Part shown: positions 9,162-18,300 of the stretch, piece by piece
Position numbering within the stretch: position 1 is the stretch's first letter
Layout: every line of letters starts with the position of its first letter
Assembly (NCBI RefSeq): GCF_000803215.1
Contig: NZ_JSXC01000016.1
Coordinates: 54,155 to 118,154, forward strand
Direction of reading: 5' to 3'
Source: Pectobacterium fontis
GTDB taxonomy: Bacteria > Pseudomonadota > Gammaproteobacteria > Enterobacterales > Enterobacteriaceae
Length of the DNA: 64,000 bases
The notes under the pieces: generated by a model
What the model was told of the DNA's origin: nothing
Database searches by the model: none
The model's input: only the letters and a program-made list of their open reading frames with translations
Program-made: the position numbers and the translations under genes

Positions 9162-11279
9162 TCAGAATGACAGCTCGCGGATCAATACGGCGGATACCAC
9201 TTTCCAGCCGCGAATCAACAGGCTTTGCGCCTCACCGTCCATAACGACCGTGCCGCGCAACACCTGCGGCTGAGCACGATACGCATCAGGCACACTGAGT
9301 AATACGCGATAAACCGCCTGCTCAGGATGCAGCTTACGTTGTGAATCACTGAGCGTGGCAATATCTCCGCCATAAACCGAGGCCAGTTCCGGTGCAGCGT
9401 TCAGATCGCGGGTCGCCGTGCTGGCGATATCCACAATCGTAAGCGGCAGCGACGAGCGGCTAACATCCTGTAAATAAAAGGTGCCTTTCGCGCCAGTACG
9501 GAGCCGCTGCCAGTCCTTTTCCGATACAAATGCTTCCACCTGCCCGCCAGTAGGTTTGGCCACCACCGCCAACCATTCGCCTTGCGCCAGCCACTCGCCG
9601 ATTGCCAACGGCGTCGCCATGTCTGCGACGACGCCGTCTATCGGCGCACGTACCGTCAACTGTGCAGACTGACGCTGCAACACCTGTAACTTTTGCAGCG
9701 CCGCGTCGTACTCCTGCTTCACCCGCAGGTGCTCGCCCACCGCTTCCTTATTGAAGACCTGAAAGGTACTTTGCCAATTTAACGTGGCGATTTGGCGCTC
9801 CAACTGCTGCCGCTCATGCGCCAGCGCATCAGACGACAGCGTAAACAGCGTCTGTCCGGCGTGTACCGGCTGCCCCACCTGCACCTCAATACGCTGAATC
9901 ATCGCGGGTACAGGCATATACAGGCTGCTTTGCTGTTCCGCCCGCAGCAGCGCCGGGGCGTACACGCTGCGCTGCCAGGGGAGCAGCAGCACAAGCAGCA
10001 CCACGGCGCTCACCATCAGCGTCGTCGTCATATTACGGTTCATACGATAATCCTTACGACGTTTACTCCATTCGCGTACTTCATTCACCACGGGCATCAC
10101 CACAAAGTAGCCGATTTCAATCGCGAAAAGCAGCATCCCCAATAGCTTGAACGCCATGTGATAAACCAGAATCGCGATTCCGGTAAACAGGAAGAAACGG
10201 TATATCCATACCGCAAAGGCATAACCCACCAGCGTGCGTTGCAGCCAGCGGGGAAAGTGCTCCGGCGGAGCATCCCCTAAGCCAAACAGCCATTCGCGCA
10301 TCTGCCAACGGCCAATCGCGAAGCCTCGGTTTTGCAAATTGGGCACCTGTAACCCATCGGAAAGCAGGAAATAACCGTCGAAACGCATCAACGGACTGAG
10401 GTTAATCGCCAGCGTCATGATCCAGGTTGTCGTCGCCAGCATAAACGCGGCACTGCGCAACATTCCATCGGGTAAAAAGCTCCATGCCAGCGTCGCCCAC
10501 GCTGCCAGCGCCAGCTCGGTCATCATACCTGCCGCGCCAATCGCCATCCTCTGTCGGCGGCGCGTGAGTTTCCACGAACCTGAGGTATCGGTATACAGCA
10601 CGGGCATCATCACCAGAAAGGCGACGCCCATCGTGGCGACTCTGGCACCAAAACGTTTGCAGGTATAGGCGTGACCGAATTCATGCAGAATCTTGGTGAC
10701 GCACAGCGTCAGCCCCGCCAGCGCGGCACCTTCCAGCGTGAAGAAATGGAGAAACGTGTGCTTGAACGTTTCCCACTGGCGTCCGGCGAGGAAGAGTCCC
10801 AACACCGCCACCAGTAGTGTGAGTTTGAGAAAGGTACGGCTGAAAAACGGCGCAACCCAGGGTAGCGTCGCACCCAGAAAACGATCGGGATGCCAGAGAG
10901 GAATGCGGAAAAACAGATAATTTTTTAGCAGTTTGCGCCAGATCGAAACACGAGACTGCGCCACCTGACGGGAAAACTGCGCCAGCGCCTCATCGCCGGA
11001 GACGCGTGTCAGACTGTTGGCCTGCAAGAAACGATTGAAATACTGCACATCGCTGTCATCTAGCATCAGCGCAGAAGTCTGGTTAATATCAGCCACGATC
11101 TGCGCCGCGTTCCCCAGCGACCAGCGCGAGAGCATCGCCATTTCTGCCCAGCCGATACGAAAATAGAGGCCGCGCAACGGATCTTCCAGCGTCCAACTGG
11201 GCGATCCATCGCGGTTAGCAGGCCCGGCGTGCAGGATCAATTCATCGCGCAGCGGGCTGAGTGCGGCGGGTGACTGCAT
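9162..11279 (-). CDS. PqqD-like / M50 (site-2) metalloprotease / HlyD fusion membrane protein
   Basis: This 705-residue polytopic protein joins three parts. Residues about 25-92 resemble a PqqD-like winged helix (LYFRIGWAEMAMLSRW, then IVADINQTSALMLDDSDVQ). Residues about 145-400 form a membrane domain with an intact zinc-protease site: HEFGH at 199-203 and NLSPLMRFDG at 293-302. After a last helix (about 418-434), residues 440-700 are a periplasmic HlyD-type adaptor (VPAMIQRIEVQVGQPVHAGQ, a coiled coil, then LTVRAPIDGVVADM). It overlaps the stop of the preceding GAF-HlyD gene by one base and is the last of the five export-locus genes. Role inferred: inner-membrane component that recognises or cleaves the exported substrate and couples it to the TolC-like duct. 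No function is established for this family to my knowledge. Confidence 0.85.
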   Translation of the reverse strand: MQSPAALSPLRDELILHAGPANRDGSPSWTLEDPLRGLYFRIGWAEMAMLSRWSLGNAAQIVADINQTSALMLDDSDVQYFNRFLQANSLTRVSGDEALAQFSRQVAQSRVSIWRKLLKNYLFFRIPLWHPDRFLGATLPWVAPFFSRTFLKLTLLVAVLGLFLAGRQWETFKHTFLHFFTLEGAALAGLTLCVTKILHEFGHAYTCKRFGARVATMGVAFLVMMPVLYTDTSGSWKLTRRRQRMAIGAAGMMTELALAAWATLAWSFLPDGMLRSAAFMLATTTWIMTLAINLSPLMRFDGYFLLSDGLQVPNLQNRGFAIGRWQMREWLFGLGDAPPEHFPRWLQRTLVGYAFAVWIYRFFLFTGIAILVYHMAFKLLGMLLFAIEIGYFVVMPVVNEVREWSKRRKDYRMNRNMTTTLMVSAVVLLVLLLPWQRSVYAPALLRAEQQSSLYMPVPAMIQRIEVQVGQPVHAGQTLFTLSSDALAHERQQLERQIATLNWQSTFQVFNKEAVGEHLRVKQEYDAALQKLQVLQRQSAQLTVRAPIDGVVADMATPLAIGEWLAQGEWLAVVAKPTGGQVEAFVSEKDWQRLRTGAKGTFYLQDVSRSSLPLTIVDIASTATRDLNAAPELASVYGGDIATLSDSQRKLHPEQAVYRVLLSVPDAYRAQPQVLRGTVVMDGEAQSLLIRGWKVVSAVLIRELSF

Positions 11280-12637
11280 TACACGTCCAGCCAGACACGC
11301 AGGGAAGCCAGCGGTTTACGCAGCAAATACACAAACAACACCGTACGCTTCCCGTATAGCTTGGCCGTGCCCTTCAAGCCCACCCGCAATTGCGGATCAT
11401 CCTGCGTAAAGCGCGCCCGCAGCCGATAGGCCATCACGTTATCCGGCGTCGGCGCCGCGCGATAGCCGATCTGTTCAAGTCGTGCCTCCTGTGCCGAATT
11501 CGGCGCTACATTGAGGAACAGACGAACATCCGCACCGTTTTCCAGTGCAATCGCATCCGCCGCGGGCAGTTGAATCTCCAGCTCAACATCATGCGGATCG
11601 GCAACCATCATGATGCGTTCCCCCACCGCCACCGAGCGCCCTATCCAGTCGCTGCTATCATCAAAAATCGCCACGCCATCACGCGGGGAAACAAGCTGCA
11701 TCCGTTCCTGCTGACGTTGCAGAAAATCCATGTCGCTCTGTGCTTGCTCACGGCGGCTTTGCAGCACGGCCAGGCTGGCCTTGCTGTTGGCATCAAATAG
11801 CGCTTGTTGCTGTGCCTGACGGTACTGGGCATCAGCGGTAGCAAAAGCCTGTCGTGCCGATTCCAGTCGGTTTTCCTGCTCACGCACGTCTAGCCGCACC
11901 AGCGGTTGGTTCGCGCTGACGGCCTGATTAGGCCGCACCAGAATATCATCCACCACGCCTGCCACCGGGGCGCGAACCATCACGGGCTGGTGTGCGACGA
12001 TCTCCGCCGGAGCCAGCACCGACTGACGCACGGGGAACAGTAAGATCAGCACCAGTGCCACGATCCCCGCCAGCACCAAACGACGTTTCTTCGGGCTGGT
12101 ATGCGCCTGCCGCCGACGTTGTTTCTGCAAACTCGCCCACGCGTGAGCATAGGCGTCTGCCAGTTTTTCCAGCAACACGATTTCAGCAGGCAGCCACGCG
12201 CTGTCCCGCGCTAACACCAGCACCAGCGGCGTTTCCCCCTGGGCTAAGCGCAGCGGCAGCCAGAGTAAAAACTCAGGCAAATGTTCCTGCCACAAAATTT
12301 GATCATCGGCAGGCAGCTCGCGGCATTGCAATGGCTGCGTTTGTCGCCCTTCTTCCTGCCATTGGCGGCACAGGCGGCTAAATTCGGTACAAAACGGCGC
12401 GTTATGATCGAGCGAGGCCAGCCCGGAAGCGGCCTGCAAACGCCGTTTATCGCAGTCCCACAGCAGCGCCTGTCGGTACTTCACCAGATTGTGCGTTTCA
12501 TTGACGATAAAAAACGCCAGCTCATCTAGCGTTTCACGCGCTCTGGCACGGCTTTGCAGTTGCAACAGTTCGGCCAGCAGCGTCAACCGGGTATCCTGTT
12601 CGGTGTGAGCTGCGGTCGTGGGGTTCTGCTCGGTCAT
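11279..12637 (-). CDS. GAF-domain / HlyD membrane-fusion protein
   Basis: The 452-residue protein has a cytoplasmic N-terminal region (about 17-170) with a GAF-like fold (TLDELAFFIVNETHNLVKYR, later LPEFLLWLPLRLAQGETPLV), a basic segment SPKKRR, one membrane helix at about 186-202, and a periplasmic HlyD adaptor: a lipoyl half (VMVRAPVAGVVDDILVRPNQ), a Gln/Ala-rich coiled coil at 255-315, a second lipoyl half (QLVSPRDGVAIFDD) and a beta-barrel domain. Classical T1SS adaptors have only a short cytoplasmic tail, so the sensory-type domain is unusual. It overlaps the adaptor gene before it (ATGA) and the M50 gene after it (TAATG), so the proteins are probably made in fixed ratio. It is likely the inner-membrane adaptor of the exporter. 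Confidence 0.85.
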   Translation of the reverse strand: MTEQNPTTAAHTEQDTRLTLLAELLQLQSRARARETLDELAFFIVNETHNLVKYRQALLWDCDKRRLQAASGLASLDHNAPFCTEFSRLCRQWQEEGRQTQPLQCRELPADDQILWQEHLPEFLLWLPLRLAQGETPLVLVLARDSAWLPAEIVLLEKLADAYAHAWASLQKQRRRQAHTSPKKRRLVLAGIVALVLILLFPVRQSVLAPAEIVAHQPVMVRAPVAGVVDDILVRPNQAVSANQPLVRLDVREQENRLESARQAFATADAQYRQAQQQALFDANSKASLAVLQSRREQAQSDMDFLQRQQERMQLVSPRDGVAIFDDSSDWIGRSVAVGERIMMVADPHDVELEIQLPAADAIALENGADVRLFLNVAPNSAQEARLEQIGYRAAPTPDNVMAYRLRARFTQDDPQLRVGLKGTAKLYGKRTVLFVYLLRKPLASLRVWLDV

Positions 12638-13389
12638 GGCGACACGCTGCCTGCATCAGGCGGCACAATTTTCGCCACACCGCTCATGCCGGGCAGTAAT
12701 CCGGCGGTAGATTGGGTAATGCTGCCAAAGACCTTCACTGACTGACTGACCGGATCGATCGCCGAAGAAATGCGGTTGATTTCCGCCGGATAGTGTAAGC
12801 CGGTTTCGTCCAGCGTAACCTGAAAAGCACTGCCCTGCTTGAGCCATACCAGCCAGCGCGACGGCACGATCATTTCCAGTTCGAACGCGCTGTCATCATA
12901 AATCGCCAATAGCTCTTTGCCTTCCGGTACGGATTCCCAGCGCTTCACCTTGGTTTCGGTGACACGGCCAGAGAACGGGGCTTTAATGGCACAGCGTTGC
13001 AGCATGGCGCGATTGACGCCGCTTTCCGCCTGCGCCATCGACACCGACGATCGCGCCTGATCGACATCCGACAGGCTGATCGAATTCAGCTTATCCAACC
13101 GATCGGCAATCGCTAATTTCTTACGCGCGGCATTCTCCGCAGCGTTGGAATAGTTCAACTTTTCACGCAGCACGGTGCAGTCAAACGTCACCAGCGTATC
13201 GCCCTGCTTGAAGTGTTCGCCTTCTTTCACTGCGATATCCGTCACTTTCCCGGCAATTTCGCTGGATAACACCGTATAGCGCTGTGCGCTTAGCTGCACG
13301 CGGATGTCTTCCGTCGCGGCAGCCTGCCCCCAAAGGGGCAGACCTAACGCACTAACCAGCAATAGCGAACGCATCATGCCGAAAGTCAT
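12634..13389 (-). CDS. Periplasmic adaptor (HlyD/RND MFP family)
   Basis: This 251-residue protein has a Sec signal peptide (about 1-24, ending WGQAAA) and a compact membrane-fusion core: lipoyl half (VLSSEIAGKVTDIAVKEGEH), a short helical hairpin (about 70-125), the second half (IKAPFSGRVTETKVKRWESV) and a beta-barrel. It is shorter than RND adaptors (about 370-400), lacking most of the membrane-proximal domain. It lacks the lipobox seen in AcrA-type adaptors, so it is probably soluble in the periplasm. It starts within the stop codon of the TolC-like gene (TAATG) and overlaps the GAF-HlyD gene. With two other HlyD modules in the same operon, it may form a mixed adaptor ring. Confidence 0.85.
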   Translation of the reverse strand: MTFGMMRSLLLVSALGLPLWGQAAATEDIRVQLSAQRYTVLSSEIAGKVTDIAVKEGEHFKQGDTLVTFDCTVLREKLNYSNAAENAARKKLAIADRLDKLNSISLSDVDQARSSVSMAQAESGVNRAMLQRCAIKAPFSGRVTETKVKRWESVPEGKELLAIYDDSAFELEMIVPSRWLVWLKQGSAFQVTLDETGLHYPAEINRISSAIDPVSQSVKVFGSITQSTAGLLPGMSGVAKIVPPDAGSVSP

Positions 13390-15230
13390 TAACGCGAGCC
13401 TCCTGCTTGTAAGGATTGCAGGTTATTCCACATATCCGTATTCACCACGCGATAAGGTTTGCCCGCGTTAGCCGAGGACGTAACAGCAGCGGGGACAATG
13501 GGTTTCGTCACTGGTGTAGCGGTTGCCGATGCTGGCGGGGTAGCAACGGTTTTGCTAGACGCTGTCGTCGTCGCTGGCACTGCCGGTGTTGACAGTGACA
13601 AGCGTGGCACCGCAACGCCGCCTTTCTCAAGGTTCCCTGTCGTATGGGCAATCGAGTTACTCAACGCCGCCAGACTGACATCGCTCACGTTATCCGGCAA
13701 CACATCCAATCCGGCAGCCTGGTACACCGCACCCAGCGCATTCTGTACATCAGCAAAGCTACGGTCACGCGCGCGGGTCGTCAGAATGGTTTCCGTGCTG
13801 ACGCGCACCTGCTCCATCTGCGTTTCGGCACGATGCTGTACGCTGAGTGTCGTTTGGTTAAGGATACCGCGCTGGATCCGCGCCAGTTCCTGATAGCGAC
13901 CGAACATCCGCGTGCTCTGCTGATACTCCTGCCAGGCCACGTTCACCTGCGTTAGCACAGCCATACGCAACGCCTGACGACGCACTTCAGCCAGATCTTC
14001 ATTCGCCTGTCCGGCACGTTTCACCGATGACCACGACAGCACGTTCAGCAGGTTGCCGCTGACTTGCACGCCCGCGCTCGCCCATTGATGATTGACCAGA
14101 TAGCTGTTGCTGTCACCGTTAACTCCGGCAAACAGCGACACGCCCGGCAGCAGACGCAGCAGTGATTTACGCGTTTCCAGTACGCTGTTGCGCGCCAGAT
14201 AGGTCTCTTCACGCACTTCTGGACGCTTCACCATGGAGAAGTTTTCCAGATCGTCGAGCGAGTAGGCCAGCTTCGGTGCGACCAGACCGCTTTCGCTCGG
14301 TACAACGACATCGTATTGACTGGATGGCGGCAGATTCATTAACGCCGCCAAACGGGATTTGGCTACCACCAGATCGCTGTCGACAATTTCCAACTGGCGC
14401 ACCATCTCCAGCATATTTTTCTGGAAACGCAGCGCCTCAACCGGTGCAAGCAGGCGCTGTTGTTCCGTCTGACGTGCGTATTCCAATGCCTGACGCGCCT
14501 GCGTCAGCGCCGTAGTCACTTCCGGCTGCAAACGCTGTGCCGTTGCCGCCTCCCAATAGGCCGTTCGCACCTGACGGGTGATATCCGCGACCACACGACG
14601 ACGACGCTCTTCCGCCGCCAGCGATTTGTTCGCTTGCACTTTGGCGTTGAAATAGCTGATACCAAAATCCAACACATTCCAGCTCATCGTCAGATCGGCG
14701 GTGCGCTGAGTCTGATCCTGACTGGTAGAGGCTTCAAGCGACTGTTGACCGGTGGTCACCGACTGGCTGCTAGAGCCTGCCACATTGTCACGAGTTTGCA
14801 GCCCGGCGCGGGCAGTTAGCTTGGGCAACAACATGTCCAGATTCTGCACACCCAGCAGGTCATCTTCCATTGCCTGTTCCATCAATGCTACGCGCTGTTG
14901 CAGGTTATATTTCAGCGCACGGGCAATCGCTTCATCCAATGTGATCGTGCCGCGTACCGGTTCCTGACTAGCGAACATTTGTGCTCTGTCACTCATTGCC
15001 TGAGCCGTTTGTTGCTCAGGCGTCACTGGCTCTGGTTTGACGGCACAACCGGCCAATCCCAGACAGGCAAGAGTCACCGCGATCCGTAGCGCCCGGGAGC
15101 CTGCGGAGCGTAGTGTCGCCTCGCGTTGAACGTTCTGCTGCTGACTGTCGTGTTGCTGGCTATCCCAGAAATTCGCTATGTGCTGATTCACCAGGGTTCT
15201 CCCCATCTTCTCTTTGTCTGTTCCCTTCAT
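13389..15230 (-). CDS. TolC-family outer-membrane lipoprotein
   Basis: The 613-residue protein contains two OEP repeats (about 95-510) typical of TolC-family trimeric ducts: GTITLDEAIARALKYNLQQR, a beta-strand region with SMVKRPEV after it, and PGVSLFAGVNGDS. A lipobox, LGLAGC, near residue 62 follows a hydrophobic stretch, so the mature protein should be acylated. Two features are odd. About 45 polar residues precede the signal peptide, and no better start is visible (the ATG at codon 9 is an alternative). The C-terminus carries a Pro/Ala/Thr/Val-rich tail of about 70 residues before a final conserved-looking segment, PYRVVNTDMWNNLQSLQ. It is the first of four overlapping export genes after the giant exoprotein gene. 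Confidence 0.88.
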   Translation of the reverse strand: MKGTDKEKMGRTLVNQHIANFWDSQQHDSQQQNVQREATLRSAGSRALRIAVTLACLGLAGCAVKPEPVTPEQQTAQAMSDRAQMFASQEPVRGTITLDEAIARALKYNLQQRVALMEQAMEDDLLGVQNLDMLLPKLTARAGLQTRDNVAGSSSQSVTTGQQSLEASTSQDQTQRTADLTMSWNVLDFGISYFNAKVQANKSLAAEERRRRVVADITRQVRTAYWEAATAQRLQPEVTTALTQARQALEYARQTEQQRLLAPVEALRFQKNMLEMVRQLEIVDSDLVVAKSRLAALMNLPPSSQYDVVVPSESGLVAPKLAYSLDDLENFSMVKRPEVREETYLARNSVLETRKSLLRLLPGVSLFAGVNGDSNSYLVNHQWASAGVQVSGNLLNVLSWSSVKRAGQANEDLAEVRRQALRMAVLTQVNVAWQEYQQSTRMFGRYQELARIQRGILNQTTLSVQHRAETQMEQVRVSTETILTTRARDRSFADVQNALGAVYQAAGLDVLPDNVSDVSLAALSNSIAHTTGNLEKGGVAVPRLSLSTPAVPATTTASSKTVATPPASATATPVTKPIVPAAVTSSANAGKPYRVVNTDMWNNLQSLQAGGSR

Positions 15231-15320
15231 CTTGCAGGCGGTGGATTAGTGACCACCTGCAAGCGCCTGGGTTAGTGGTTAAGTAATAAAATCGTGTCTT
15301 GGTATTCGGTCTACCGTGTC

Positions 15321-18300
15321 TTACGCACGCTGACTGCTCAATTCACTGAGCGCCGCCAGCAGGTCATCCTGTTCAGGCTGATGCTGACGCAGTTGTTCGG
15401 TAAAGGCGGTTTTCCCCGCAGGCGATAGCGGTTCCACGTTCCGGTTCTCAACGGGGAGTGAAGGCCGTTGCATCGCGCCCCGGTCGGTGGCCATCTCTGC
15501 GCCACCGCCCTGTCCGGTTTGCAGCGTAATCGGTACAATCCGGCTGGAGCCGTCAGCAGCTTGCGCTTTCAGCGCCAGTTGGATCTGGTTAACCTGCACT
15601 GCGCTGGCATCGGTAATCCGCACCACACCGCTACGGGCATCGAACTGCACCCACGAGGGCAATGGACGCCCGTTCGCCAGTTGCAGCGTCAGCGTGGCAT
15701 TGCCTTCACGCACGCTGAACATGCGCTGCGGTAAACTAAAGACGAGTGCGCCGGAAGCATCCGGCTGCAACGCCCCTTGTACGCTGCTGAACGCCGATTC
15801 CAGCGCCATTGCCTGACCGCGTACGCTCAGGAACAGATTGGAATCAGCCGAACGCACGGAGGCGTTATCGCGAATCGCCGCATCAGGACGCGAAGAAAAA
15901 TCAACGGACTCCAGCGTCGGCAACAGAGGAGACATTAAAGGGGTGAGCACCCAAGGCGCATTCGACTGGCGTGCCATATCCGCATCGCGCTGGCGCACAG
16001 GTTCAACAACAGGGTTGATGGGTTGCGATAGCGGTTGTGGCGGCGCTTCCGGGCGAGATAAGTCGACAACAATTGCACCCAGCGGCTGTTCACGCTCTCT
16101 TTCACCCATATCAACAGGTCGGCCCATGCCATGCCACATAGGAATCATCGGTGCGAATGCGGGCCGATTATCAGAGGGTCCCGGCGCCGGAGCTTGCGCC
16201 ACCGTCACCTTAACAGAGTGGGTCGCTTCCGCTTTACCATCGTTCGCCGTCAGCACCACGGTGAACTCACCCGCTGCCGTTGGTGTACCAGAGATGGTAC
16301 GGGTCGCTGCATCAAAACGCAGCCCTCCAGGCAGGCCGCTGACGCGCCAGGTCAGGCTTTCATTATCGGCATCGGTGAACAGATTGTCTGGCAGAGCGTA
16401 GTGATACGCCGTACCCGCTTGTGGCTGACCCAGATTCAGCCCGGCGTTGTCGTTATACACCGGGGCGCTATTTTCTGGCGCAGCCGGATCCACCGTCACC
16501 TGCACTGAATGGGTCGCTTCCGCTTTACCATCGTTCGCCGTCAGCACCATGGTGAACTCACCCGCTGCCGTTGGCGTACCAGAAATAGTGCGGGTTGCCG
16601 CGTCAAAACTCAGCCCTGCCGGCAGGCCGCTGACGCGCCAGGTCAGGCTGTCGCGGTCGGCATCGGTAAACAGATTTTCCGGCAGAGTATAGTGATACGC
16701 CGTACTCGCTTGTAGCTGACCCAGATTCAGCCCGGCATTGTCGTTATACACCGGGGCGCTATTTTCTGGCGCATTAAAAGTAACGCGGGCTTCTCCACTG
16801 AATGCCACTTCATCATTGTGCGGTTGAGCACTCAGCCAATCCACTTCCTCAAAAATTTTAAGCCCGATGCTCCGGCTACCAGAGCCATCCGTACCGCTAT
16901 GGCTGTAAGTCAGGCTATCGATCAATTGTGCCGTTCCGGCACCGTCACGCATCACATACAGGGTCACGGTAGCGACGCCCTCGGTGACGCTAACACGGTA
17001 TTCTATCTTGCTCTCACCGACAAAAACCTGATAGTCAATGGTTTGGTCGAGCGCAATCGTCCCACCGTCCACATGCAGGACATCCCCCGCACTAACCGGA
17101 GAAACATGAACCTCCAGTCGATGGATCTGTTGCCCTACTTCAACCGTATCAATAGTGGTGTTTTTAAATAAATGAACCGCATCGCCGCCCGAGGCATAAG
17201 AGGAGCTGACCGGTTCCGTGCTGACAATCGCCGCATCATTAATGTCGATCAAGGCGACTTCAGCGGTGAAGGTTGCCGTGCGACCTTTACCATCATTGAA
17301 CGTGATTTGGAAAGCGGCGTGATCACCCGCCAGAGTAGGCGCATTGTTCGTCGTGCTGTAGCTGATTGCGCGTAATACCTGCTGTGCCTCAGACTGATTG
17401 ACGCCCGCCAGGAACGTGAGGGTGAGCGTACCCGTCGTGCTGGTTGCCACATTGGCAATCGCCTTATCCCCTTGCCAGATCTGGTTATCCTTGACGCTCA
17501 AACCGCTGTCTTGCAGGAATCCAAACTGGTCACTGGCTTGTGTACCACCCGTGCGCTCAATAACCAACGTTGCGCCCTGATAGCTACTTTGATTGTTTGC
17601 TAATGCAGACAGCGTGCCGCCAGGAAGCAGTGCGACCGCACTCCCCTCTTCAGTAAAGGTAACGTTAGCGGGTTGCAGATCGAGCACAATCACACCTTCC
17701 GGCGTACCATAATTAATGGTGCCGGTTAGATACAGTTGTTTACCATCTTCGCTGAATGCCGCCTGACGGATTTCGTTCAACGCCGTGCCGTTATAGTTAG
17801 CGAGATCGCCAAAACCTTCCACGGACTGAAGCGGTGTCAGGCTACCATCAGCCGCACGGGAATACAGAATGACGCCATAGGTGTTGGAAAGATCGCTCTT
17901 GCCTAAATCGCCGATAACCACCACATTCTTACCATCGGGCGAAACCAAGACCTGTTTGACGAGTGTGACTTGTTCACCGATCGTCAACGTGGATGACGCC
18001 GTTAATGTGCCATCCTCCGCCACGGAAAAAATATGGAGTAATTTATTGTTATCAACCACATACAGCGTTTTCCCATCAGGAGAGACATCCAGCGCGGAAG
18101 CGTAATATCCATCCTCACTCGCACTTGTCCCGGCAACAGACTGCCTGAAGGTCAAGACACCGTCATCTGCCACGCTAAACCGACTCACGACGGTCTCACC
18201 GCCGGAAGTCGCGACGAACAGGGTCTTGCCGTCTGGAGACAGTGTCAATGCATTCGCGGCATCCAATTGCAGGCCGCTGTCTCCCGCATCGGTAAAGGTA

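Noticed and set aside
15838..16401. 187-codon plus-strand ORF opposite the giant exoprotein gene
   Set aside because: It and similar ORFs arise from the repetitive Gly/Thr/Asp-rich coding strand; none has a ribosome site.
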